Source: JAQVEM01 sp964556165
GTDB lineage: Bacteria > Actinomycetota > Humimicrobiia > Humimicrobiales > Humimicrobiaceae
DNA: 38,350 nucleotides
Assembly: GCA_964556165.1 (NCBI GenBank)
Contig: CAZKVH010000014.1
Span: 1 to 38,350, forward strand
Direction of reading: 5' to 3'
Below are positions 26,184 to 34,992 of the stretch, piece after piece. A program made the translations under genes and the position numbers. Each line of letters starts with the position of its first letter. Positions within the stretch are counted from its first letter, which is position 1. The notes under the pieces were generated by a model. That model had not been told where the DNA came from. It searched no databases and saw nothing but the letters and a program-made list of their open reading frames with translations.

Positions 26184-28118
26184 TCAGTAACTTATTTCTT
26201 TATTGTCAACAACTTTTCTCAATTCTTTAATAAAATTTTCCAGCTTTATTTCCTTTAAGTCCCCGCCGATTTTTTTTCTTATAGTAATTGTTCTCGTTTC
26301 TTGCTCTTTTTCGCCAATCACAATCATATAAGGTATCTTTTTAATTTCCGACTGTTTTATCTTTTTACTTAGTGATTCAACTCTCTCATCTATATCTACC
26401 CTGAAATCATTCTTCTTAAGATTATCATATATTTCTCTCGCATAAACATGATACTTTTCTGAAATAGGAAGTATGACAATCTGTACCGGTGCAAGCCATG
26501 GTGGTAGATTTCCACTATAATGCTCCAGAATTATACCTAAAAATCTTTCTATACTACCAAGTATTGTTCTGTGAATCATTACCGGTCTGTGCCTTTTATT
26601 ATCTTCTCCCATATATTCGACATTGAACTTTTCCGGCATTGCAAAATCAAGCTGTATGGTCCCGCATTGCCATGTCCTATCCAGACAATCCCTGACATGG
26701 AAATCTATTTTCGGCCCATAAAAGGCCCCTTCCCCCTCATTTACTATATATTCAATACCTCTGCTAACCATTGCTTTTATTAAAATACCTTCTGCCCTGT
26801 CCCACATATCATCAGTACCTATTCTTTTTTCCGGTCTTGTTGAAAGCTCCACTTTATATTTATCAAAACCAAATACCCTGTACATACGACAAACAAGATC
26901 TATCACTGCCCCTATCTCATCTTCAGCCTGCTCTTCCATGCAGAATATATGCGCGTCATCCTGAGTAAAACTCCTTACCCTGAATAACCCATGTAAGACT
27001 CCTGATTTTTCATGTCTGTGTACCAGACCCAGCTCAGCCATTTTAATCGGCAATTCCCTGTAAGAATGCTGGCTTGATTTATATATTATGATGTGCCCCG
27101 GGCAATTCATAGGTTTAATTGCGTAATCATCCTCGTCAATTTTAACAAAATACATATTTTCTCGATAATTTTCCCAGTGGCCTGAAGTTTTCCACAAATG
27201 GTTGCTCAATATTATAGGGGTACTTACTTCCATATAATTCTCTTTTACGTGCTCCTCTTTCCAGTAATCCAGTATTATATCTATGAGTTTTTTCCCTAAA
27301 CCATGGAAAAATGGAAACCCGGGTGCTTCATCATGAAAACTAAATAAATCAAGGTCCCTGCCAATTTTTCTATGATCGCTTCTTTTTGCAATTTCCAGTT
27401 TCTGAAGATATTCCTTCAGATCCTGTTTATTGAAAAATGATGTTCCATATATCCTGACAAGCATCATGTTTTTCTCGTCTCCTCGCCAGTAAGCACCAGC
27501 AACACTTAATAACTTAAATGCCCTGACTCTTCCTGTTGAAGGTATGTGTGGTCCCCTGCATAGATCCACAAAGTCTCCGCATGTATAAATACTTACTTTA
27601 TCATCACTGATTTCGTCTAATATTTCTATTTTATATTTATTATCCTTAAATAACTTCCTGGCTTCCCCTATAGCTACTTCTTTTCTTTCAAACCTGAAAT
27701 CTTCTTTTATAACCTTTCTCATCTCTTCTTCAATTAAAGGGAGGTCTTCTGCTGATACTTCCTTCGAAGTCTCGAAATCATAATAAAATCCATTTTTTAT
27801 TGCAGGACCAATTGCAAATTTCGCGTCAGTGAATATTCTTCTTATGGCTGCCGCCATTATGTGTGAAGTGCTGTGATTCAACAGATTGAGAGCTTTTTCA
27901 TCACTATCAGGAGTAATTATATTAAGAGCAGAATCATTTTTTAATTTATAATCCATATCAACAAGTTTCTTATCAATATCCAGATTATCTTCGCTTATAA
28001 ATTCAGCTGCAATTGCATTTTCTGCAACACTCTTATTGATTTTAGCTAAAGCATCAAAAACACTGGTATTTTTTTCTACTTTGATTTTTCCTTCGTTTAT
28101 AAAATTTATTTCAATCAT
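26184..28118 (-). CDS. thrS: threonyl-tRNA synthetase
   Basis: Charges tRNA-Thr and edits mischarged Ser. The 644 residues have an N-terminal TGS domain (about 1-60), the editing domain with HSTSHIMAAAIRRIF and the YTCGDFVDLCRGPH metal/editing motif, the class II core (MNCPGHIIIYKSSQHSYRELPIKMAELG, then RVRSFTQDDAHIFC and MIHRTILGSIERFLGIILEH) and a C-terminal anticodon-binding domain. The start is either ATG at 28118 (used) or GTG two codons earlier; neither has a Shine-Dalgarno. It lies 99 bases after tRNA-Gly on the same strand, with no terminator in between, so the two may be co-transcribed. Confidence 0.96.
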   Translation of the reverse strand: MIEINFINEGKIKVEKNTSVFDALAKINKSVAENAIAAEFISEDNLDIDKKLVDMDYKLKNDSALNIITPDSDEKALNLLNHSTSHIMAAAIRRIFTDAKFAIGPAIKNGFYYDFETSKEVSAEDLPLIEEEMRKVIKEDFRFERKEVAIGEARKLFKDNKYKIEILDEISDDKVSIYTCGDFVDLCRGPHIPSTGRVRAFKLLSVAGAYWRGDEKNMMLVRIYGTSFFNKQDLKEYLQKLEIAKRSDHRKIGRDLDLFSFHDEAPGFPFFHGLGKKLIDIILDYWKEEHVKENYMEVSTPIILSNHLWKTSGHWENYRENMYFVKIDEDDYAIKPMNCPGHIIIYKSSQHSYRELPIKMAELGLVHRHEKSGVLHGLFRVRSFTQDDAHIFCMEEQAEDEIGAVIDLVCRMYRVFGFDKYKVELSTRPEKRIGTDDMWDRAEGILIKAMVSRGIEYIVNEGEGAFYGPKIDFHVRDCLDRTWQCGTIQLDFAMPEKFNVEYMGEDNKRHRPVMIHRTILGSIERFLGIILEHYSGNLPPWLAPVQIVILPISEKYHVYAREIYDNLKKNDFRVDIDERVESLSKKIKQSEIKKIPYMIVIGEKEQETRTITIRKKIGGDLKEIKLENFIKELRKVVDNKEISY

Positions 28119-28217
28119 TTTCACAAATACATTTTAAAAAATTTTATTATTTTCTTTCTTTTATCTATTATATATTTTTTTACGAAAACAAAACAAATTT
28201 AATTTAATGTAAAAAAA

Positions 28218-28293
28218 TGGAGCGGAAGACGGGACTTGGACCCGCGACCCCCACCTTGGCAAGGTGATGCTCTACCAGCTGAGCTACTTCCGC
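28218..28293 (-). tRNA. tRNA-Gly (anticodon GCC)
   Basis: A full 76-base cloverleaf with encoded CCA: acceptor GCGGAAG/CTTCCGC, D stem GCTC/GAGC, anticodon arm CACC-TTGCCAA-GGTG, variable loop of 5, and T arm GCGGG/CCCGT. Odd point: the T loop reads TCCAAGT, with C where position 55 is almost always U (pseudouridine). A promoter fits just upstream. Confidence 0.95.
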
Positions 28294-28315
28294 TTACTGT
28301 TTCTTCAGATTATGT

Positions 28316-28344
28316 ATTATATTACTATTTCACTCTCAAGACAA
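28316..28344 (-). promoter_or_regulatory. promoter of tRNA-Gly
   Basis: TTGTCT (28339-28344) and a perfect TATAAT (28316-28321) are 17 bases apart, placing transcription start about 16 bases before the tRNA 5' end. Confidence 0.7.
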
Positions 28345-28571
28345 TTAATGGCTGCTAAAAAATCCCCGGTTTAAACTTACTTTTTTTAAAAATATTATAA
28401 TACAATTAAACCGTACTCAATATCTTTTTCAAGGTATAAAAGGACAATCGTGCCTTTAAAAACATTTTGTTAATAAAGGAAACGCTTTTTTTATTAATTA
28501 TTATCCTATATAATTATTTTTAAATTTATAATTCTAATTAATTACAATATAAATAATTTTAAGATACCTCA

Positions 28572-28937
28572 ATGAATGAAAATTTTGAATTTGACATAGA
28601 ATCACAAAAAAAGGGATATTTCCCATTCATGGGGCCCGATGAAAAAACAGTATTTACAGCATATGGTAATCTTGAAAATATAGTTGATGGATATCTTATA
28701 CTAACAAACAAAAAAATATTCTTTTATTTTTATTCCAATATAAACCGCGATAAAAAATTTATAGCTACTTATCCCTACATTGTTTCAGTAAGATTAAACG
28801 AAGGCTTTTTTTATTCAACTTTAACTATAAATAGCAAAAAAGAAAGCATTAACATATATAAATTAAAGAAAAAAAGCGCAAAAGAATTTTATAAAATTCT
28901 TAATGAAATAATTGAAAAGAATAAAAAAGAGTCTTAG
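28572..28937 (+). CDS. small PH/GRAM-like domain protein of unknown function
   Basis: A 121-residue acidic-then-basic soluble protein. The pattern DEKTVFTAYGNLENIVDGYLILTNKKIFFYF, then predicted strands (ATYPYIVSVRLNEG, YSTLTINSKKESINIY) and a C-terminal helix (SAKEFYKILNEIIEKNK) is what bacterial PH-like (YokE/bPH type) domains look like: 'gives a threshold signal, turns it on in the strand LTNKKIFF'. This is fold recognition by eye. No signal peptide, membrane helix or Shine-Dalgarno is present. Its stop codon overlaps that of the convergent 3D-domain gene. No function can be assigned. Confidence 0.65.
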   Translation: MNENFEFDIESQKKGYFPFMGPDEKTVFTAYGNLENIVDGYLILTNKKIFFYFYSNINRDKKFIATYPYIVSVRLNEGFFYSTLTINSKKESINIYKLKKKSAKEFYKILNEIIEKNKKES

Positions 28938-29545
28938 TTGTTAAGTAATTCTGTTTTCTCGTCAAATATATAATACTTGTTCCGGGAAGCAGACATGTTT
29001 TCATCCTGAAATCCATTCTCATATAGTGGTACATCTCCATATAAATCTCTCAGTTGATTGCAATCGCTACAATTTATTATTCTAATCCATATGCCTTTTC
29101 TACCAAAATATTCTGCCTCTTCTTTTGATTTAAAATATATATCTATCCTGTTACCTTTTATCTTTCCTCCTGTATCTTCAGCTACAAAAACACCCATATT
29201 TTTTATTTCTACTTCTGTACCCAGGGGTATTACATCAGGGTCTACTGCTATGAAACCTTCTTTTACTTCCTTTCCCGTTGCAGTTATATTATCTGTTCCC
29301 TGCTCTGCGTCATCAGCACTATATCCTGAAGCAACAAAATAAAACCAATCAATCTCCTTCTCTACTTCCTTTACTTCCCTGATTATTATCTCTTCTTTCT
29401 CCGGAATTTCTTCATCTCCTAATAATTTAATAATAGAGTCGAGATCTCCATATCTTGAAAATACAATTAATAACGAAGTAAATAATAATATAAATGATAC
29501 AAGAACCCAGAATAAAACATTTACAGTTATATTATATTTTTTCAT
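28934..29545 (-). CDS. membrane-anchored 3D-domain protein
   Basis: A 203-residue protein with one N-terminal membrane anchor (about 7-30, YNITVNVLFWVLVSFILLFTSLLIV). An acidic linker follows, then a 3D domain named for three conserved Asp: ASGYSADDAEQGTDNITATGKEVKEGFIAVDPDVIPLGTEVEI, then VAEDTGGKIKGNRIDIYF. The domain is a double-psi beta-barrel related to MltA and RlpA and is found in Gram-positive wall proteins (YabE, YocH, resuscitation-type factors). A lytic or wall-remodelling role outside the membrane is inferred. A GAAGGAAG site precedes the ATG at 29545; an in-frame TTG lies eight codons earlier. It has its own promoter. Confidence 0.87.
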   Translation of the reverse strand: MKKYNITVNVLFWVLVSFILLFTSLLIVFSRYGDLDSIIKLLGDEEIPEKEEIIIREVKEVEKEIDWFYFVASGYSADDAEQGTDNITATGKEVKEGFIAVDPDVIPLGTEVEIKNMGVFVAEDTGGKIKGNRIDIYFKSKEEAEYFGRKGIWIRIINCSDCNQLRDLYGDVPLYENGFQDENMSASRNKYYIFDEKTELLNN

Positions 29546-29632
29546 ATTTTTCTGACTTCCTTCTTTCAAATTTAAATAAAAAAATAATAATTCTATTTAA
29601 ACATTTGTTAATAATGCCAGACAAAGTTAGTT

Positions 29633-29660
29633 ATTATATATAAAAAAAATATAAAATCAA
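29633..29660 (-). promoter_or_regulatory. promoter of the 3D-domain gene
   Basis: TTGATT (29655-29660) and TATAAT (29633-29638) with a 16-base, nearly pure A/T spacer, about 90 bases before the ATG. Confidence 0.5.
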
Positions 29661-29838
29661 CCCTTAAATTATTACGAACTTAAAAATCCATTACGTAATT
29701 TAATGTTATTCCTTCCTGGAAAAATAAAAAAAGAGAAAAATATCATTAAAAGAGCTTTTGTGAATTAATTCAAATAATAGAGCCATGCAGCTACAATTTA
29801 CGAATATAACTCTCAAGGGAACTTAAAAATTACGGAAC

Positions 29839-31356
29839 TCATTCTTCTTTTAGCATTTTTACAAATTTATCAACCAGCACCGGGTCAAATTGCGCACCAC
29901 TTGATTTTCTTAACTCTCCAATAGCTTCTTCCTGGCTTAATGTCCTTTTATAAAATCTGCCACTTCTCATCACGTCATAGGCGTCTGCAATTGCAGTAAT
30001 TCGTGAAAGTAAAGGAATATCTTCTCCTTTTAACCCCTGTGGGTAGCCCTTCCCGTCCCATCTCTCGTGATGTGTTAAAATATATTCTGCAATATTAGAG
30101 AATTTTTTTGATGAAAGTGCAATATTATATCCAATTTCAGGATAACTCTTTAAAACTTTCCAGTCTCTATCACTTAATTTATCTTTTTTCGTTACAATGT
30201 CATCAGGTATAGCTATTTTCCCAAGGTCATGAAGATCAGCAAGAATCGATAGCTCATCCAGTTTGCTTTTTGGCAAACCCATAATTTTACCCATTTTTAA
30301 AACCATTTTTCTTACTCTATTCCCATGTTCCCTTGTTTCAAAACTCGTCTGTAGAAGTGAATCTATAAGAGATGAGATAACAGAATCAGGCACGCTTTTA
30401 AACTCTAGTAATTTATTTTTATACATCTCATCTTCAGCTTTTTTTATAACAACTCCCATATCCTCTTCTGGTTCTTCTTTTGTAGATGCACCAATAGCGA
30501 AATCGAATCTTGCTTTTACCTTATCATTATCAATACATTTTTGTTTAATTCTGTTTACTATTCTTCTTGCCTGCTCTTCATTAGTTTTAGGAAGTAATAC
30601 CGAAAATTCATCTTCACCCCACCTTGATATTATATCTTCTTTTCTGCAGCATTCCTTCAAAGTTAACGCTATGGTCTTTAAAATATTATCTCCCTCATTG
30701 TTACCATAATTGTCATTTATAATCTTAAGTCCATTTACATCTCCAATAATAAAACTTATAGGTATCTGCCTGTCAGAATTAAGCCTTTTTAATTCCTCTT
30801 CAAAATAAGCTCTATTATAAAGACCTGTTAAACCATCATGGAATCTTAGATATCTTAATCTTTCTTCTGCCTTCTTCCTTCTTGTTATATCGGCTATTAA
30901 TATCTGAATTAACTTCACCTGACCTTCTTTTTTTACAAGACCGTAATTAACTTCTCCAAAAAAAACATTCCCATCTTTATCATGACCTGAAATTTCAAAA
31001 GGTGCACCTTCTCTGCCACTTAAGGCAAAAGCAAATATCTTAAGATATCTTGGGATATCCTCGATGTTAAAAAATTTATTTTTCGTAAAATGCTTCCCAA
31101 CTATATCGTCTTCAGCCTGCCCGAGAAAACTCACCACCTTATTATTACATGAAGTAATTATTCCCTTTTCATTAATTGTAAGTATCCCAAACGGTGCAGA
31201 ATTAACTAAAGTTGAGTACTGCTCTCTACTTTCCTCCAGTGCTTCCCCCAAATCTTTAAAATCAGGTTGAGGATATTCATATTCATTTATAATACTTCTT
31301 AACTTATCTAATTCAGACAGTAATTGATCCTTAATCTTTTTTTTATTATCTTCCAT
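29839..31356 (-). CDS. PAS-GGDEF-HD-GYP cyclic-di-GMP signalling protein
   Basis: A 505-residue soluble protein with a short N-terminal helix, a PAS domain (about 44-160), a GGDEF domain (about 168-320) and an HD-GYP phosphodiesterase domain (about 330-505). The cyclase signature is GEDEF (247-251), not GGDEF, while the inhibitory I-site RKED (238-241) is intact five residues upstream. HD 376-377, HH 429-430 and GYP 437-439 (HHERWDGKGYPQG) are all present, so c-di-GMP hydrolysis is likely and cyclase activity uncertain. The PAS domain probably senses a small molecule or redox state. It follows a two-TM membrane-protein gene after 24 bases, same strand, probably one operon. No Shine-Dalgarno is visible. 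Confidence 0.92.
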   Translation of the reverse strand: MEDNKKKIKDQLLSELDKLRSIINEYEYPQPDFKDLGEALEESREQYSTLVNSAPFGILTINEKGIITSCNNKVVSFLGQAEDDIVGKHFTKNKFFNIEDIPRYLKIFAFALSGREGAPFEISGHDKDGNVFFGEVNYGLVKKEGQVKLIQILIADITRRKKAEERLRYLRFHDGLTGLYNRAYFEEELKRLNSDRQIPISFIIGDVNGLKIINDNYGNNEGDNILKTIALTLKECCRKEDIISRWGEDEFSVLLPKTNEEQARRIVNRIKQKCIDNDKVKARFDFAIGASTKEEPEEDMGVVIKKAEDEMYKNKLLEFKSVPDSVISSLIDSLLQTSFETREHGNRVRKMVLKMGKIMGLPKSKLDELSILADLHDLGKIAIPDDIVTKKDKLSDRDWKVLKSYPEIGYNIALSSKKFSNIAEYILTHHERWDGKGYPQGLKGEDIPLLSRITAIADAYDVMRSGRFYKRTLSQEEAIGELRKSSGAQFDPVLVDKFVKMLKEE

Positions 31357-31380
31357 ATTTAAATTAATTAATTTATATTA

Positions 31381-32040
31381 CTATACTATAATCCTTAGAT
31401 TTTTTTCTATAGTATCTATTTCATTTAAAAAACTATCATTTGCCATTTCAGATTCCTTATTTATCTTATCTAATTCTCCTGGATCTGCCAACAATGAAAA
31501 CTCACTAAAAAATAACTTTTCTTTATTCAGGTTATCAAGCTTGTATCCGAAAGCATCATTCAGGAACGGCGGTACTTTTATTTTTAAAAAATCTTTTATA
31601 TATTTATCATATTTCTCTGAAATCTCTATTGCATAATTTATCTTAGTTTCAATACTCCCTCTCTCACTATCAAAACTCTTAATCATGTTATTTATATCAC
31701 CTGAATATTCGTTACTAATTTTAAAACATTCTCTCCTGAAATTATCAAGCTGGCTAATTTTCTTTTTATCTCTTGATTCGTCAGTTTTTATAAGTACCAG
31801 TGAAATAATGGACATCAATATCACAATTAAACTCGTCACTCCATAAAAGACGCTTGCGGTCATAAGACTAAAATCAAATACTTTTTCATTGTTAAGCATA
31901 TATATTGTCAATGTAATTATTTCAAGCAACATTGCTACGGATATCAGTATAAAATATTTTAATTTTATAACTCTATATCCAAAATCTTTAAATAATCTAA
32001 AATTATGTCTTTTATTTAAAATTCTTAATTCATCTTTCAC
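31381..32040 (-). CDS. two-TM membrane protein with helical cytoplasmic domain
   Basis: A 219-residue protein that I do not recognise. Two membrane helices (about 27-49 and 60-86) form a hairpin, followed by a long charged, probably coiled-coil region (about 90-219) with EIEK/NKE-rich heptads. The start is GTG at 32040, weakly supported; the next in-frame Met would remove the first helix. It sits 24 bases upstream of the PAS-GGDEF-HD-GYP gene and could present or localise it at the membrane, but this is inference from position. A TGGTATAAT extended -10 sequence lies at 32098-32106. Confidence 0.7.
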   Translation of the reverse strand: MKDELRILNKRHNFRLFKDFGYRVIKLKYFILISVAMLLEIITLTIYMLNNEKVFDFSLMTASVFYGVTSLIVILMSIISLVLIKTDESRDKKKISQLDNFRRECFKISNEYSGDINNMIKSFDSERGSIETKINYAIEISEKYDKYIKDFLKIKVPPFLNDAFGYKLDNLNKEKLFFSEFSLLADPGELDKINKESEMANDSFLNEIDTIEKNLRIIV

Positions 32041-32266
32041 TTTATCTAACCAATTATGTTAATAATATAATAAATACTTTTATAACTACATTTTTATATT
32101 ATACCAAAAAAATAATATTTTATACTATTATAGCTACAATATTTATACTTATATAAAAAATGTCACTTTGCCTTACAATATTATCCTATAAAAATGGCCC
32201 TATCTTGCTATTCTTAAAATTTTTAAAATAAAAAATAAATAATAAACTAAATAATTATCTACAATA

Positions 32267-33973
32267 TTAATAATTCCATTCTATTGAGCTAAGTCTGCGC
32301 GAACTTATATTTATTAATAATTTATATAAAAAAATGTTTACTAAAATTACTGCTATCAGTGTTATTAAAAATGTGATAAATTCGGACCACCCAAAAAATC
32401 CTGCTAACAGCATCATGCCCACAACAGCTAATGCCCAAAATGCAACGTACAAAACAAAAAACACCATCATCAATATCCCTCCAAGAAATGAAAAACTATT
32501 CTTATTTTGATGGTAGGGCTTAAATACCGGGAAGAAAGTCCCCACAGAAGTTACGATTAAAGAATCTCCCCAGCTAAATAAAATAATGAATAGAATACCT
32601 GCTGCTAAAGTTAATAAACCGGGTTTATATAAAAAATAAAAACCAATCATCATAAAAATTCCTATAAATGAAGTTATACAGGAGCTAAAAATAATTTTTG
32701 TTCTTAATATTATTCTGGCCGGAACTGGAGATATTTTTAATATCCAGAATTTCAATCCTTCTCCACCTATATTACTCCCTGATATATTTATATTGGCAAA
32801 TCCCGAAATAAACATGGGAAAAAGTAAAAATACGAGTTTCTCTGTTCCTATAGCAAAATTAAACTCTCCACTATTGATATGGGTTGAAAATGATAAGAAA
32901 AATATAAAAATGAACATCACGATAGGCATTAATATCTGTATAATCCTCCTCGTATCCCTGAATAGTATCTTAAACTCTTTAATTATCAGGTAATTAACAC
33001 CTGAAAAAATGGAAGATACTTTGCTTTCATTGTTAACTTCATTTAACCCTGCTTCTGCTTTTATTTTTTTTCTACCACTTGAAACCTGATGTGCACCAGA
33101 CCAGCCCGTATAATATATTTTTTGAGATAAAACTATACATATAAACATTAATAAACCAGAGACTACAGTAATTAAAATAAAATTAATAGCAAACCTGTCG
33201 TAGTATCCATTATGAATATAAAAAAGTGAACCTGAGCTCCAGGTAGATGGAAAAATTTTTAAAAATGGCTTTTCAAATATAGCTAACAGTTGCTGCTCAA
33301 TATTTGCCGTTTCTGTTAATTTCAATTCTGGAACCAAATTATTCATATACCTTGGTAAAATCTGTGATGTTAGCCATATAACAAGTCCGAGTAGCCCTCC
33401 CACTATAGCAAAAATTTCTCTCGCTTTTGACGGGTTTATATATCTGGCAGCAACCATACCCATCAGTACACCCAGACTTGTTGGAATCGACACAGTTGAA
33501 GCAAAAATTATTAGCATTACCGGGTAGTAAATAAAAGGAATATGCGATGTTACCCCATAGGCAATCAAAAATGGCAAAAAAATTATAAAAAACAAATAAG
33601 AGTTTACAACAAGAGCTTCCACGTACTTATATGTAAAGATGGTCCGATAACTTATAGGTAAACTCAACAACAAGTCAAGATCTTTAGACATGTAAAGTAT
33701 ATAAAGTGTGGTGGCAATGCCTGAAAATAATATAAAAATAAAAATTATACCAAAAACATAATCCAGAGCTATTTTTAATATAGTATCAGCAAGTTTAGTA
33801 TCTAAATTATTATAAATAAAAGAGATAAGCTTTATTGAATAAAACAAAATCAGCGAAAAAACCGCAATTCCTGCAACTACTCCAATGATTCTACCTGCTC
33901 GCTTCCCGGGTTCACCTGTTTTAAACCCCAGAAAAATCATCTTTAATCTGTTTTTAATTAATAACCCGAGCAT
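32267..33973 (-). CDS. ABC-2-type transporter permease
   Basis: A 568-residue integral membrane protein with about 12 hydrophobic segments in two halves, separated by a cytoplasmic loop rich in Lys/Glu (about 290-320). It resembles the large one-chain permeases of Firmicutes-type ABC exporters (inference from size and arrangement). Segments such as MSKDLDLLLSLPISYRTIFTYKYVEALVVN match the first coupling-helix region of such permeases. It starts 14 bases after the ATPase gene and uses it as motor. The substrate is unknown; lipids, peptides or drugs are possible. Confidence 0.85.
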   Translation of the reverse strand: MLGLLIKNRLKMIFLGFKTGEPGKRAGRIIGVVAGIAVFSLILFYSIKLISFIYNNLDTKLADTILKIALDYVFGIIFIFILFSGIATTLYILYMSKDLDLLLSLPISYRTIFTYKYVEALVVNSYLFFIIFLPFLIAYGVTSHIPFIYYPVMLIIFASTVSIPTSLGVLMGMVAARYINPSKAREIFAIVGGLLGLVIWLTSQILPRYMNNLVPELKLTETANIEQQLLAIFEKPFLKIFPSTWSSGSLFYIHNGYYDRFAINFILITVVSGLLMFICIVLSQKIYYTGWSGAHQVSSGRKKIKAEAGLNEVNNESKVSSIFSGVNYLIIKEFKILFRDTRRIIQILMPIVMFIFIFFLSFSTHINSGEFNFAIGTEKLVFLLFPMFISGFANINISGSNIGGEGLKFWILKISPVPARIILRTKIIFSSCITSFIGIFMMIGFYFLYKPGLLTLAAGILFIILFSWGDSLIVTSVGTFFPVFKPYHQNKNSFSFLGGILMMVFFVLYVAFWALAVVGMMLLAGFFGWSEFITFLITLIAVILVNIFLYKLLINISSRRLSSIEWNY

Positions 33974-33987
33974 AAATTACTTATTAC

Positions 33988-34779
33988 TTATGTTAAAGAT
34001 TTTATAATATCTATATTTTCATCTCCCCCTGTCAGCTGTAAGAATATGTCTTCCAGATTAGCTTTTTTCTCCATTGATAATTTCCTCAACTCATCCATAT
34101 CTCCCACAGCTATCAGTGAACCATTATTTATAATTCCCACTCTGTCACATATCCTTTCAGCTATTTCAAGAATATGGGTGGACATAAAGACACAATCCCC
34201 CTCCTGTGCCCTCATCCTCAGAATGTCCTTTATTATCCTTGCACTTTTAGGGTCAAGTCCAACAGTAGGCTCATCGAAAAAGAGTATCCTGGGAGAATGG
34301 ATCAAAGCTCCTGCTATTGCAATCTTCTGCTTCATTCCATGTGAATAACTCTGAATTAATTCATTAGCTTTTTTGGTCAGGTCGAATATTCTTAAAAGTT
34401 CTTTTATCTTTATACTAATCTCATCTTTTTTAAGACCAAATAAATTTCCTATAAATTTCAAGAATTCGTAACCGGTTAATTTTTCATATACCTGTGGTTC
34501 CTCGGGTATAAGCCCGATAAATCTTTTTGCTTCTATTGGATTTTCCTGCATATCTATTCCCATAATTTTAACAGTTCCAAAACTTGGTTTGAGCAAACCG
34601 GTCATTAATTTTATTGTGGTAGTTTTTCCTGCTCCATTGGGGCCCAGAAATCCGAAGATTTCACCTTTTTTAATTTTTAAATTTAGTTTATCTACAGCAG
34701 CTATATTACCGAAGTTCTTACTGAGGTCAAACGTTTCAATAGCAGCAGAATTATTATTTATATAATTTTTATAAACCAT
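33988..34779 (-). CDS. ABC transporter ATP-binding protein
   Basis: A 263-residue nucleotide-binding subunit of the adjacent exporter permease. Walker A is GPNGAGKTT (46-54), the Q loop is in PEEPQVYEKLTG, the signature is SYSHGMKQK (144-152, SHGMK in place of LSGGQ), Walker B is RILFFDEP (164-171), the D loop is GLDPKS, and the switch His is in STHILE. The SHGM-type signature is common in ABC-2 (CcmA/DrrA-like) exporters. The C-terminal 40 residues form a short tail typical of drug/lipid exporters. It is the first gene of the two-gene unit. Confidence 0.93.
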   Translation of the reverse strand: MVYKNYINNNSAAIETFDLSKNFGNIAAVDKLNLKIKKGEIFGFLGPNGAGKTTTIKLMTGLLKPSFGTVKIMGIDMQENPIEAKRFIGLIPEEPQVYEKLTGYEFLKFIGNLFGLKKDEISIKIKELLRIFDLTKKANELIQSYSHGMKQKIAIAGALIHSPRILFFDEPTVGLDPKSARIIKDILRMRAQEGDCVFMSTHILEIAERICDRVGIINNGSLIAVGDMDELRKLSMEKKANLEDIFLQLTGGDENIDIIKSLT

Positions 34780-34907
34780 AATTTACACTCTTAAACTTAA
34801 ACTTAGCATCCTTTAAGTTCAACAGTTTTTTATTATCTTAATTTTTTAAAACCGCTAAATAAAATTACTGAAAAAAATTATATTGATTAACTTTGAAATT
34901 TAAAAAG

Positions 34908-34971
34908 AGATTACAATATTCCAAAAAAATCTTATATGTAATCTTTTATAAATAGTTTTTTAATAAAAGAT
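34908..34971. repeat. nested inverted repeats downstream of gdhA
   Basis: AGATTACA (34908-34915) pairs with TGTAATCT (34937-34944), while overlapping ATCTTTTA (34941-34948) pairs with TAAAAGAT (34964-34971). The two stems exclude each other. They lie 22-85 bases past the gdhA stop and upstream of the ABC genes, so they could act as a weak gdhA terminator or as a leader element. Confidence 0.4.
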
Positions 34972-34992
34972 CTGGCAATATTAAGCCCAGCC

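Noticed and set aside
28440..28458. Small hairpin AAAGG/CCTTT upstream of the PH-like gene as a terminator
   Set aside because: Only 5 pairs with a loop of 9 and no clean T tract; too weak to call.
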